Part shown: positions 53,341 through 61,261 of the stretch, in pieces | How the letters are laid out: each line of letters starts with the position of its first letter | How positions within the stretch are numbered: position 1 is the first letter of the stretch | Assembly: GCF_008727865.1 (NCBI RefSeq) | Contig: NZ_VTWU01000007.1 | Span: 248,001-312,000 of the forward strand | DNA length: 64,000 bases | Direction: 5' to 3' | Origin: Hymenobacter busanensis | Lineage (GTDB): Bacteria; Bacteroidota; Bacteroidia; Cytophagales; Hymenobacteraceae | Notes under the pieces: model-generated | The model's input: the letters and a program-made list of their open reading frames with translations, nothing else | Databases searched by the model: none | What the model was told of the DNA's origin: nothing | Program-made: the position numbers and the translations under genes

Positions 53341-54795
53341 TTAACTGTTGAAGGTTCTGAGAATTTCTTTTACTGTTTTTATGTGTTCATCCAGAGGGAT
53401 GTCAGTGTTGTCAAGGCTTGTATATAGTTCATGCAATTTGGCTATGTCTTTGTGTTGAAAACGTTCTAAAGGCGAAGGCATTTGCTCCATTACCTGTTCC
53501 CAAATTCTCCTGGCTGCATAACCAGTTGCGCTGATAGGAATAGGTAAAAGCCCTTGTTCAATAGCTAAAGAGTACTCGTCAAGTACCCCTTTGGCGATAT
53601 TATTATCTGTTTCATCTGAGTTGCCAAATACAAATATTGCTACGCCTGCGAATTTTATCATTTGCTGTCGATATTCAGACCATAAATCTGACAGCTTCTT
53701 TTCCCCTGTTTGATACTGAGGGAATGGACGCATAATGAGCTGAGTTTCTGAATACTTTGTTGGTTCGCTATATATTGCCTCGAGTGCGCCGTTCATAACA
53801 GCAGTGCCCACTCCAAGTCCAAATCCATTCACAATAGTATAGTTTGATTTAACTAGCTCATTGCTGAGTTTATGGATAAATCTTAGAGCTTCTTCATTAG
53901 TATACTTTCCGTATTCTGTTGCACTGCCCGATATGAAAGTAGTTCTCTGTTTATATAGTTGTTCTATTTCTAATAGCATTTCAGTTATTTCAGAGTATTC
54001 ATTTACAAGGATCGGGGTGATATGAAAACGGGATAGTTCATCTAACATTAATTCCTGTTTTTGACAACTGTAATCATACTCTGCTTCGGTTTCTGAGCCT
54101 TTTTCGCCCTTTTTGACCTTTCTAATAATCGCATAATGGTTTTTATAGTTGTCGTCAAAGTACATGCGTACTCGGCTAAGTATCCTGTCTAAGTTTGGGT
54201 CTGTAAAGCTGAAGCCAACAAAGAGGAAGGTTTTTGTAATTAGGTCGCTGCTTAGTGCAGTGATAAAAGGCTGATGAGTCAAGTGATATTTCTCATAGTC
54301 ATATTTAGTGATAATGGCTTCGGTGGAGTGATGAACATCTCCATGCATTTTGTATATGGTCACATCTTTCTTAGCAAGGCTGAGTGATAAATGCAGATTT
54401 GCGTGCTTTATATCCGCACGCTTACTAGCCGTTCTGTAAGCTTCTTCAAAAACAGTATCATAGTTTGTTGTCCATATAGTAGCAATGGGTAGCCTAGCTA
54501 TGATGTCATGGTTAATGCTGGGTTTGGCTTGGTGGGAGAATTCATCCAGTATTTTTTGGTTTATTTTATTTCTTCCCTTTTTATTGGTATGGTATTGTGC
54601 AATAGAAATTAGGTCGTTTTCAATATCTATATCTAGGTCAATGTCTTCGGCTATTTCTCTTAATAGCTCACGCCAGTTTACAAATCCTACGCCTGCTGAA
54701 AAACCAGCGCCGGCGAATATTGCAGCGTCTCCATCAAATAGATGTTTGACAAAGTCCTTAACAAATTTCTGTTTCTCTCTTTGTTCTTTTGTCAT
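53341..54795 (-). CDS. thsA: Thoeris ThsA (SIR2-SLOG NADase)
   Basis: This 484-aa protein has an N-terminal SIR2 domain with AAIFAGAGFSAGVGF (GAGFSAG 29-35), Asn 111 in WTTNYDTVF and the catalytic-type His 151 in IYKMHGDVHHS. The C-terminal SLOG-type sensor domain starts with FISGSATEYG (287-296) and has TQLIMRPFPQY, with Arg 356. ThsA breaks down NAD when it binds the signal made by ThsB, killing the infected cell. Asn 111 and His 151 fall one residue from the catalytic positions known in B. cereus ThsA (from memory). It lies 4 bp before thsB and 3 bp after the TIR gene. Confidence 0.95.
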   Translation of the reverse strand: MTKEQREKQKFVKDFVKHLFDGDAAIFAGAGFSAGVGFVNWRELLREIAEDIDLDIDIENDLISIAQYHTNKKGRNKINQKILDEFSHQAKPSINHDIIARLPIATIWTTNYDTVFEEAYRTASKRADIKHANLHLSLSLAKKDVTIYKMHGDVHHSTEAIITKYDYEKYHLTHQPFITALSSDLITKTFLFVGFSFTDPNLDRILSRVRMYFDDNYKNHYAIIRKVKKGEKGSETEAEYDYSCQKQELMLDELSRFHITPILVNEYSEITEMLLEIEQLYKQRTTFISGSATEYGKYTNEEALRFIHKLSNELVKSNYTIVNGFGLGVGTAVMNGALEAIYSEPTKYSETQLIMRPFPQYQTGEKKLSDLWSEYRQQMIKFAGVAIFVFGNSDETDNNIAKGVLDEYSLAIEQGLLPIPISATGYAARRIWEQVMEQMPSPLERFQHKDIAKLHELYTSLDNTDIPLDEHIKTVKEILRTFNS

Positions 54796-54798
54796 GAT

Positions 54799-55416
54799 TT
54801 ATCTTTGAAGTGGCTCCAAGTTGTACTTAATCCAGCCTTCGTACATTATGTACTTCGTTGAAGTCTCATGTACCCAAAGCTTGTTTTGGTTTTGTAGATC
54901 TGGATTTATGACTATGTAGTAGTAGAGGCCTAAGTATTCGCTCCCATAGTAAGAATCAGTGTTTTGATAATTTGATGCCCTAATTGGTAGCACAGCTGCC
55001 TTTTGCTTAATACCGTCGAAGTAGCCTAGTTCCCAAGGCATCCACTTGGAATTAACTGCGTTGATTGAATAAGCATAAAAAAGTGATTTGCAAGATTTCA
55101 TCCTCTCTCGCAGAATGTCAGCAGTTTTCTTTGTGACATTACTTCTATCAAGCTGAGGGTCATCTATCCAATCAACATAGACGCTATAGCCCAAATCCTC
55201 TAAAGTCAGCTTTAGGCCAAGTACCTGTTCACTGTCTGTGGTGCTATGAGAAAGAAAAATGTCATAAATTTTTGTTTCAGCTGCGCTGAGCTGGATTTTT
55301 CGGGCTTCGTTAATTGATGCTTTAGCCCTTGTATAAGGTGTGTCACTAAAAGTGCGTGTTGTTCCTACTTCAGCTTGGGCACGAAGTAGTAGTTGCTGTT
55401 CAGTGAAGAGCCCCAT
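54799..55416 (-). CDS. Second Thoeris TIR protein (ThsB-type)
   Basis: This 205-aa protein has a helical N-terminus (residues 1-48) and a TIR domain: KIYDIFLSHSTTDSEQ starts it and KWMPWELGYFDG holds the catalytic-type Glu 129. It is the first clear Thoeris gene of the operon (TIR, thsA, thsB) and differs in sequence from ThsB, so this locus has two sensors. Multi-TIR Thoeris loci are known, in which each TIR may sense different phages. The upstream repeat-protein gene ends 60 bp before it. Confidence 0.9.
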   Translation of the reverse strand: MGLFTEQQLLLRAQAEVGTTRTFSDTPYTRAKASINEARKIQLSAAETKIYDIFLSHSTTDSEQVLGLKLTLEDLGYSVYVDWIDDPQLDRSNVTKKTADILRERMKSCKSLFYAYSINAVNSKWMPWELGYFDGIKQKAAVLPIRASNYQNTDSYYGSEYLGLYYYIVINPDLQNQNKLWVHETSTKYIMYEGWIKYNLEPLQR

Positions 55417-55476
55417 AACAGTTATATGTGATGCAGATGCATCACACAGAATTTGTCAAATACTTATGTTCAAAAA

Positions 55477-55902
55477 TTAATTGAAGTAGCCAACTGACTT
55501 TAATAGTCGGACGATGCTGGTCATGTTGGTGTCCTCTAAGTATTTCAGTAGCATATGAGGTGGAGGCCAGTTACTATGATATGGATTATTGCACGGGCCA
55601 TTATACAGCCCGCCGCCAGGACCGTTATACAATCCTCCGCCCGGGCCGTTGTACAACCCTCCTCCTGGGCCATTATACAATCCCCCCCCTGGACCATTGT
55701 ACAGCCCCCCGCCAGGACCGTTGTAAAGCCCGCCTCCCGGTCCATTATACATACCTCCACCTGGGCCGTTATAAGCTCCGCCCCCAGGACCATTGTAAGC
55801 TCCACCTCCGGGGCCATTGTACATTCCGCCGCCAGGACCATTATACAATCCCCCGCCAGGCCCATTGTATCTGTCTCTTGGCCAAGTATTCTTCACTGCC
55901 AT
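55477..55902 (-). CDS. YNGPGGG octapeptide-repeat protein upstream of Thoeris
   Basis: This 141-aa protein reads MAVKNTWPRDR, then eleven copies of YNGPGGG followed by Leu, Met or Ala (residues 12-99, DNA 55606-55869), a half copy YNGPCNNP, and a distinct end: PYHSNWPPPHMLLKYLEDTN then MTSIVRLLKSVG. Codon choice varies between repeats, so the peptide rather than the DNA is conserved. I recall similar (Y)xGPGGG proteins with a similar end in many bacteria, uncharacterised. It is on the same strand as Thoeris, 60 bp before the TIR gene, with no terminator between, so it may be a fourth gene of the operon. Confidence 0.8.
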   Translation of the reverse strand: MAVKNTWPRDRYNGPGGGLYNGPGGGMYNGPGGGAYNGPGGGAYNGPGGGMYNGPGGGLYNGPGGGLYNGPGGGLYNGPGGGLYNGPGGGLYNGPGGGLYNGPCNNPYHSNWPPPHMLLKYLEDTNMTSIVRLLKSVGYFN

Positions 55903-56028
55903 AGTCTGTTGTTTGCTAAGTTTTGTGGAAGCTGTACTTTTTTGCTAATATATGTAGTCAAAGGTATGTTTTGATAAAGTATGTTCACTTTTATACAAGG
56001 ACTAGTTCAAGAGCTCCAAAGTAAAGAA

Positions 56029-56090
56029 GCGCCTGCGCAAACAAAAAAGGCCGTCCTAAACAAGACGGCCTTTTTTGTTTGCGCAGGCGC
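56029..56090. terminator. Very strong bidirectional hairpin
   Basis: Perfect 27-bp arms (56029-56055, 56064-56090) contain an inner GGCCGTC stem and flanking A/T runs. It lies just 3' of the 56094 gene and separates it from the Thoeris group. Confidence 0.82.
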
Positions 56091-56093
56091 ATT

Positions 56094-56438
56094 CTATAGA
56101 CTAGCAAAGAACTGGCGGACATCTGATAAGGGCGTGGCGTTTGTGAATGACTTAAGGGTGTTCCCTTGGATACCGTCTTCACGCATGTCGATAGCACCTG
56201 TGCTATGGTTGTACACCAGTGCGTAGCGCTGGCTATTGATGACTACCCAAAGCACATTTTTTGCTTGACCATCACGGGTCATTACTCGAATATCTTGGTC
56301 TTCGTCCTTACGCCAGATCATAGCGCCCATCAGCGCTAGCGCAATCTCATGCACGTTACCTGCGTGATGATCTGCTCTTTCCATTACGCCGATAAGATAG
56401 TTGCGTAGTTCTTCTACCTCAGTTACTGTTAGTGCCAT
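56094..56438 (-). CDS. Unknown 114-aa protein
   Basis: This protein begins MALTVTEVEELRNYLIGVME and contains HAGNVHEIALALMGAMIWR, IRVMTRDGQAKNVLWVVING-like strand NVLWVVINSQRYALVYNH, and ends LSDVRQFFASL. It looks like a compact alpha/beta protein without membrane or signal segments. I do not recognise a specific family; integron-cassette-like small proteins have a similar layout, but this is not firm. Confidence 0.65.
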   Translation of the reverse strand: MALTVTEVEELRNYLIGVMERADHHAGNVHEIALALMGAMIWRKDEDQDIRVMTRDGQAKNVLWVVINSQRYALVYNHSTGAIDMREDGIQGNTLKSFTNATPLSDVRQFFASL

Positions 56439-56681
56439 GTTGGTAAACTTAAAAGTGGAGATTTAAGCGAAGCCACAGGCTTCACCTACCAGATCTAAGA
56501 TATAGGTATTGATGTCAAAACATTGACAGACACGCTAGCCATCTGCGCCTATTGTCTCACAAACGTTCCTGCGCAAGCACGTTTTTGATCCGTAAGTATT
56601 GAAAAGAAGTGACCTTGACATACAGAAGGATTGGATAGATTGCCTCTCAACGCTCCAATATTGAGTCATGCCCTCCGTCAT

Positions 56682-57803
56682 ATGTACACCCCCTTGCGTA
56701 TCTACGAAACACTAGGAAAGTTTGACAAGGCTGTAAATATCTCCTTTAGGCGAGGCAGTGCCACTCATGAGGCGTTCGGTGACGATATCAATGTAGTCTT
56801 CATGTACACGCAAGTGGAACGAGAAGGAATGGATGCATTGCTGGCAAATGGTGAGGCAGGAGAGCCAACGGGCTACATCAAAGCTCGTTATTTGGGCTTT
56901 GACCTTCCTGACGACAAAGTTCGGTTGTTGACTTCGCCAGGGATTTTGAGTTCTGATATCACGTCGATTCTGTCGGCGACATGGTCACCTGAAAAGAATA
57001 CATTTCATTCAACAGATACACGACAACTTAACAAAATCGAGGTTCCCTTCCGTAGACTGCCCAAAGGCGGCGACTACAACTGGATGTATGGCTTCGACAA
57101 AGAACGAGTAGCTGAAGGTATAGGGCTAAGCCCTTACGAACGAAGCGTTTACTTAGGAAGGAAGCTCTACTTCGAGCCGGATTCATTAACCGCCGAGGAA
57201 CATGTAGAAATGCTCGATGATAATGGCATCGTTGAGGACGTAGAACGTGAGTATCTAGCAGTCCTTTATAAGCGGGAAGAAGCCAACGAAGAGCAGAAAA
57301 AGAACCTGCTTGCCTTGCTAAAAAAACACCGGGCAGATCGCTTTAAAGCATTGGATGATGAACTGAAAAAGATAGGCAGCAGCATCAAAAAGCTCATCAA
57401 AGTCGATGAAGATAAAGCAGGGGAACTATTGCTGAGTGTTGTCCAATTCAGTGAGCGACGCTTAAACATTACGGGAAAGTATCCCATCTACCTTGACCTA
57501 AAGGGATTCCTGCACATTTGGATGAGACATGTCGAAGACATGAAAATCAACCAGCAGTTTGCCAACAAAGACAACTATCAGTGGGAAGAACCTGATGTAA
57601 TCAGAGTGATGGGCCACATTGTAGAGCAGATCAATGAAGAAGTCCAAGCCTACTTTGATGCTACACCGAACACTCGATTCAGTAAGTACGGACGAGAAAG
57701 CGTCTACTATGAAGGCGACTACTATACTTTACACATAGAGCCTAGCGGACGTATTGACACTATGCATAAGAACCGTAAGACCCATGAGCAAAAGCCTAGT
57801 TAA
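56682..57803 (+). CDS. Unknown cytoplasmic protein with His/Tyr-rich C-terminal domain
   Basis: This 373-aa protein starts MYTPLRIYETLGKFDKAVNIS in a frame that could begin 51 bp earlier at a TTG. The first 150 residues contain GYIKARYLGFDLPDDKV. The middle is a charged helix with many Lys/Glu (REEANEEQKKNLLALLKKH). The end has KYPIYLDLKGFLHIWMRHVEDM, and YYEGDYYTLHIEPSGRIDTMHKN with several His and Tyr residues, which could be a BECR-like nuclease or toxin-type fold, but the call is not safe. It lies alone between the small 56094 gene and the HNH gene. Confidence 0.6.
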   Translation: MYTPLRIYETLGKFDKAVNISFRRGSATHEAFGDDINVVFMYTQVEREGMDALLANGEAGEPTGYIKARYLGFDLPDDKVRLLTSPGILSSDITSILSATWSPEKNTFHSTDTRQLNKIEVPFRRLPKGGDYNWMYGFDKERVAEGIGLSPYERSVYLGRKLYFEPDSLTAEEHVEMLDDNGIVEDVEREYLAVLYKREEANEEQKKNLLALLKKHRADRFKALDDELKKIGSSIKKLIKVDEDKAGELLLSVVQFSERRLNITGKYPIYLDLKGFLHIWMRHVEDMKINQQFANKDNYQWEEPDVIRVMGHIVEQINEEVQAYFDATPNTRFSKYGRESVYYEGDYYTLHIEPSGRIDTMHKNRKTHEQKPS

Positions 57804-57837
57804 AGCACATCTTGAATCTAGCAGTTTAGGTTAGCCG

Positions 57838-58353
57838 CTACCAAGAGCGGCCAATAAGAAGTGACCGAATGGCCGTATGCGACACGCCGTGCTTCTTGGC
57901 CAGCTTGTACATGGAGGTGCCGCCAGCTGCGTACTCGGCCCGGATGCTCTGCGCCAACGCCTCGGTCAGCTTGGCGTTAGGCTTTGCGCTGCCCCTGGGC
58001 CGATGGATGCGCTTATCGGCTGAGGCACGACCAGAATTATCAGCATTGGAGAGCCAGCGCAGATTGCAGAGCCGGTTGTCGGCCTTGTCGTAGTTGATAT
58101 GGTCGACCGTGGGCTTCTCCATGCCTTCGGGAACAGGTAGAAATGCTTGAGCCACCAGCCGGTGAACGTGCACCAGCTTCACCTTGCCACCGATGCTCAG
58201 GCCGACGTGGTAGTAGCCCAGCTTGCCCTTCTGCGGCTTCAGATAGCGGTTGAAGCGGATGGAGTACACACGCCCCTCGCTCGTTACCTCGTAGCAGCCT
58301 TCAAAACCAGTTATTTCTAGTCGCTTTTCTGTGTTCGTATTTGATGTTTGCAT
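57838..58353 (-). CDS. NUMOD4/HNH homing-type endonuclease with HTH
   Basis: This 171-aa protein starts with a NUMOD4-type module (ITGFEGCYEVTSEGRVYSI), then an HNH_3 block (KPTVDHINYDKADNRLCNLRW with the His of VDHIN and the Asn of DNRL). It ends with an HTH (TSMYKLAKKHGVSHTAIRSLL). These are free-standing HNH endonucleases, often in phages and mobile elements, that cut near a fixed site. It lies 35 bp past the integrase stop on the same strand, with high GC and no intron to match it. Confidence 0.88.
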   Translation of the reverse strand: MQTSNTNTEKRLEITGFEGCYEVTSEGRVYSIRFNRYLKPQKGKLGYYHVGLSIGGKVKLVHVHRLVAQAFLPVPEGMEKPTVDHINYDKADNRLCNLRWLSNADNSGRASADKRIHRPRGSAKPNAKLTEALAQSIRAEYAAGGTSMYKLAKKHGVSHTAIRSLLIGRSW

Positions 58354-58388
58354 CACCTTCTACTTCCGTAGAGGGCGAAAGTCCTAGC

Positions 58389-59624
58389 CTAAGCAGCTTT
58401 CATCTTGCGCTTCAACACGCCGCCGTCAACCTTGATGTAGCGCCGGAGCACGGCTGCGTCGGTTGAGCCTATCATGGCTAGAATCTCCGTCTCAGCAAAG
58501 CCCCGAGCAAAGCAGTTGCTGATGAACGTGCGGCGGCCAGAGTGCAGCGAGATGAGTTCGTGCTTGGGCTTCGTGAAGGCAATGGCTTCGGCCAGCTTGT
58601 GGCGGTAGATAGTGATGGGCTGGCTCAGGCCGATGGTCTTGCAGCACGCCTTAATAGCGGCGTTCACCTTCTGCTCGGCCACTATATCGAGGTCCCAATC
58701 GTACTTCTGCAGGATGGCGAGTGCGTTGGGCGTAGCAGGCACTCGGGTCCAGCCTCTGTTCTTCTGCGTGCGCAATACCAGCAGCCCATCCTCCAGCCGT
58801 AGCTCCTTACTGCGTATCACGTCGGACCAGCGGTAGCCAGTTTCGCAGGCGTAGACGAATAAGTCCACGTACTTTCGGAGCGTGTCGTTCCAAGGGTAGG
58901 AGTAGAGCTGCTCGACTTCGGCAGGGGAGAGGTGCACCACCTCCTTGTCCTCGGTGTACACCTTGAACTTCTTGTAGGCTGGATTAACGGCTATTTGGTG
59001 CTCTTCCTCACACCACTTCAGGAACGCCTTCAGCCGCTTGATGACCGAGCCAAAGAAGCCGTTGTAGCTGCCCTTGTCGTAGAGCTCGTACTTGGCCAGC
59101 GCCTCGTAGAACTGGCTGTCCATGCCCTCGAAGGTGAGCGGCCAGCGCTTGGCCTTGCTGAACTCTCGCATCTTCTGCACGAAGGAGCTGCGTTGCTTCT
59201 TGGTGCCTGCCGTTACGTGTAAGCTGTCGGCGTTGTAGCGGTCCAGCATCTTGTCGAAAGCGGGCTGCTTGGGCTGCGGCTGGACCACCACCAGAGGCAA
59301 TACGGGCGCTTCTGCCGCTGCTGGTGCTGCTACAGGTGCGTTGGTGAACTTGGCCTTCACGGCGTCGATGGTGGGCTCTATGCCGCTCACGACGAGCATC
59401 CGGGCGCACTCCATCATGCGGGAGCGGATGCCCTCGATTACGAGGTTAATGGTCGTGGCCTCTTTGTAGTGCGGCCTGACGCAGCCCTTGTCTTTGTCCC
59501 ATTTATCGGGTGCGACGGATAATCCGGTGGCTTGGGCGAAGTACACCGTTTGGTGCGTGTACCAAACGTGGATGGGGCATTCGCCGCCACGGCCAGCCTT
59601 GCGTAAGTATGCCTTGGTCTGCAT
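58389..59624 (-). CDS. Tyrosine recombinase (integrase) of the island
   Basis: This 411-aa protein has an N-terminal Arm-binding part (MQTKAYLRKAGRGGECPIHVW), a core-binding SAM-like domain (residues about 120-215) and a C-terminal catalytic domain. Catalytic residues are Arg 265 in ETGYRWSDVI, His 361 and Arg 364 in LHSGRRTFIS, and the nucleophile Tyr 396 in LRRYIKVD. The usual second His of the GHxxx motif is Ser 387 (MIGSTDA), an odd substitution. The gene starts 160 bp from attR and reads into the island, as expected for an integrase that recombines the 31-bp tRNA-Lys core. Confidence 0.93.
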   Translation of the reverse strand: MQTKAYLRKAGRGGECPIHVWYTHQTVYFAQATGLSVAPDKWDKDKGCVRPHYKEATTINLVIEGIRSRMMECARMLVVSGIEPTIDAVKAKFTNAPVAAPAAAEAPVLPLVVVQPQPKQPAFDKMLDRYNADSLHVTAGTKKQRSSFVQKMREFSKAKRWPLTFEGMDSQFYEALAKYELYDKGSYNGFFGSVIKRLKAFLKWCEEEHQIAVNPAYKKFKVYTEDKEVVHLSPAEVEQLYSYPWNDTLRKYVDLFVYACETGYRWSDVIRSKELRLEDGLLVLRTQKNRGWTRVPATPNALAILQKYDWDLDIVAEQKVNAAIKACCKTIGLSQPITIYRHKLAEAIAFTKPKHELISLHSGRRTFISNCFARGFAETEILAMIGSTDAAVLRRYIKVDGGVLKRKMKAA

Positions 59625-59679
59625 CTTGCTCTTTAAAAAGTGCTATCGGCAAGATAGCAGAACCTGCGACTCGTGTCGG

Positions 59680-59704
59680 GTTTCTAGTCAAGTTTACTTT
59701 CGCT
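59680..59704 (+). repeat. Candidate integrase arm site, right
   Basis: GTTTCTAGTCAAGTT and its following TTACTTTCGCT match the left-end motif at 37799-37823. It lies 55 bp upstream of the integrase start codon and 80 bp before attR. Confidence 0.5.
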
Positions 59705-59784
59705 TAACTTAGACCCATTGAAAGCAACCTGCTCTTATAAGCGCTTGTAAACCAGCTAGTAGATTGGCTCGCCTTGGCGAGACA

Positions 59785-59815
59785 GGGTCCTGGGTTCGAA
59801 TCCCAGCGGAATCAC
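59785..59815 (+). other. attR: 31-bp direct repeat of the tRNA-Lys 3' end
   Basis: This copy is identical to 37719-37749, but the rest of the tRNA is absent here, so no second tRNA exists. It marks the right boundary of the element. Confidence 0.92.
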
Positions 59816-59816
59816 C

Positions 59817-59851
59817 AAAAACCCCGTTTGCAAGCTGCAAACGGGGTTTTT
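59817..59851. terminator. Presumed original tRNA-Lys terminator
   Basis: Perfect 16-bp arms (AAAAACCCCGTTTGCA and complement) with a three-base loop end in a T-run. Its place just after attR suggests it followed the tRNA before insertion. Confidence 0.85.
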
Positions 59852-60050
59852 CATTAGTGGGTATGTAAACCCGGAATTATTTGGACATGACGGCTTGGTG
59901 TATGTCAATTTCTATCAACCTACACTAAGCCTAGCCGATCCGTTTGGCAAGTGAAGTAAGGCCATGTAAAACGGCTGCGTTGCGACCTTGCAGCCATTGG
60001 GTATACCGCCAGGCTATTGTAGCTTGCGCGCTTCTCGACGCAGTTTACAA

Positions 60051-60857
60051 ATGACCCGCTCCAATTTACCTCCCTCTGCCGACGTGCAAGCCGCACGCCG
60101 CCGTGAGTGGGACACGTACGTCCCCAAGCTGGCCCGGCAGGCCTTGGAGCAATTGACCGAGCCACTCCCCTCCTTGGCATCGGACCTGCACCGGGCTGAA
60201 GTACTACGCTTGCTGCGAGAAGAAACCAGCGAGCAACTCCGGCGCCTCCCGCACTTCGCGCGGTACGATGCGCTGGACCCGTTGACTGTGCGCGACTCGG
60301 CTGTGTGCTTAGAAAGCGATGCGGAGTACAACGCCTTCCTGCTACTGGAAATCAAGCGTGAATTGCTGCACTACATGCGCGTGCTGCAATTGGAAATCTT
60401 AGGCTATAGTGAACGGCCTGGGGTACAAGAAAGCACCGAGGCAAGCTTACACCGGGCTCAGCGACAGGCTCAACGCCGCAAGCTTTTTGCGCCAGCGAAG
60501 CCGGCCCGCAAGGGTGCCCCGAGCTTTGATGAACTGTTTCGACGGGACGTAAACGTCCCCGGGTTGATTGCAACCCTAAAGCTGCATGGCGTAATCGACA
60601 GCGACGAGCAATGGGTGGGCTTAAGCGGAAAAAAAATCGAGTTAATCTCGTTGTTGGTGGCCTTGAATGAGGGCAACTAAATTAGCACCAACAAATCAGA
60701 GTTGGTACGTGCCTTTTCTGCCCGCTTCGGCTTCCCTTTATCGACCTCGACAGCTACGCGTTGGGAAAAAGCCCCAAGCGAGCAGGTTGAAGCCTTTGCG
60801 CGCATGTTTCCGCACCGCATTCGCTCGGCAAAGAAACCATTACAGGCAAAGCATTAA
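60051..60857 (+). pseudogene. RteC-like gene interrupted by a stop codon
   Basis: The frame from ATG 60051 encodes 209 aa up to TAA at 60678-60680, then continues in frame for 58 further codons to 60857 with sensible protein sequence. Motifs resemble RteC regulators of Bacteroidota conjugative transposons: SDAEYNAFLLLEIKRELLHYM in the middle and FDELFRRDVNVPGLIATLKL near the end. After the stop it reads STNKSELVRAFSARFGFPLS, the type of HTH end such proteins have. The stop is best read as a premature nonsense mutation, so this gene is probably inactive. It lies next to an excisionase-like gene, as in conjugative transposon operons. Confidence 0.7.
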
Positions 60858-60880
60858 ATATCTGATAGTTATACAGGGTC

Positions 60881-60912
60881 AATAATGCGAAATAGTGCGA
60901 TTTCGCATTATT
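60881..60912. promoter_or_regulatory. 13-bp-arm palindrome before the excisionase gene
   Basis: AATAATGCGAAAT and ATTTCGCATTATT (60881-60893, 60900-60912) surround AGTGCG. It lies 55 bp before the HTH gene, where a regulator could bind; a hairpin terminator for the upstream gene is an alternative. Confidence 0.5.
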
Positions 60913-60967
60913 GGCACTAATGCGCGAACCGCGTGTAGTTGTTTTGGGGCGTTAATCAACTACTCCC

Positions 60968-61261
60968 ATGAACGATTACCTAATCCATCTCAGCTTGGCT
61001 GACGCCGAGCAACTCATCACCGACTGCGTCACACGGGCCTTGGCACGTGCCGCTAGCACCAACAATCCAACTGTACCCGCTACACCGGGAGCCTTACTGG
61101 GTATGAAAGACGTGTGTCAGCTCTTGACAATTTCACGCCCTACCTGCTACAAATGGATGGACGCCGGCCGACTCCCCTTTTACCGCAAGGGGCGGCGGTT
61201 GTATTTCAAGTACAGCGAGGTGATGGCATCGCTGGAAAAACCTAAGCGCCGACTCGTATGA
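60968..61261 (+). CDS. Excisionase-like HTH (MerR-type) protein
   Basis: This 97-aa protein ends in a winged-helix of the excisionase type: MKDVCQLLTISRPTCYKWMD, then AGRLPFYRKGRRLYFKYSEV. That is the standard DNA-binding half of Xis proteins in Bacteroidota mobile elements. The first 45 residues are helical. Its stop overlaps the next ATG by 4 bp (ATGA), so it forms an operon with the following gene. It would have controlled excision of the now-broken element to the right. Confidence 0.85.
   Translation: MNDYLIHLSLADAEQLITDCVTRALARAASTNNPTVPATPGALLGMKDVCQLLTISRPTCYKWMDAGRLPFYRKGRRLYFKYSEVMASLEKPKRRLV

Larger units (their letters stand above)
37719..59815. mobile_element. Integrated defence-rich element at tRNA-Lys (~22.1 kb)
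   Basis: The element is bounded by an exact 31-bp repeat (37719-37749 and 59785-59815) and carries a tyrosine recombinase next to the right end. Several stretches (about 44.9-49.3 and 52.8-57.8 kb) are far more AT-rich than the flanking chromosome. The contents combine defence-like genes (nucleases, TIR, HEPN/Toprim, Thoeris) with a replication-like core (iterons, RHH-like proteins, PolA-palm-like protein). No relaxase, T4SS or phage structural genes are seen, so it is best described as an integrated plasmid-like or satellite-like element. Mobility now is unproven. Confidence 0.88.

Noticed and set aside
55606-55869. 24-bp tandem repeats as a possible CRISPR array
   Set aside because: The repeats are contiguous without spacers and encode the YNGPGGG octapeptide in one frame.
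59785-59815. A second tRNA-Lys gene
   Set aside because: Only the 3' 30 bases of the tRNA are present; no D arm or anticodon arm can be formed upstream.
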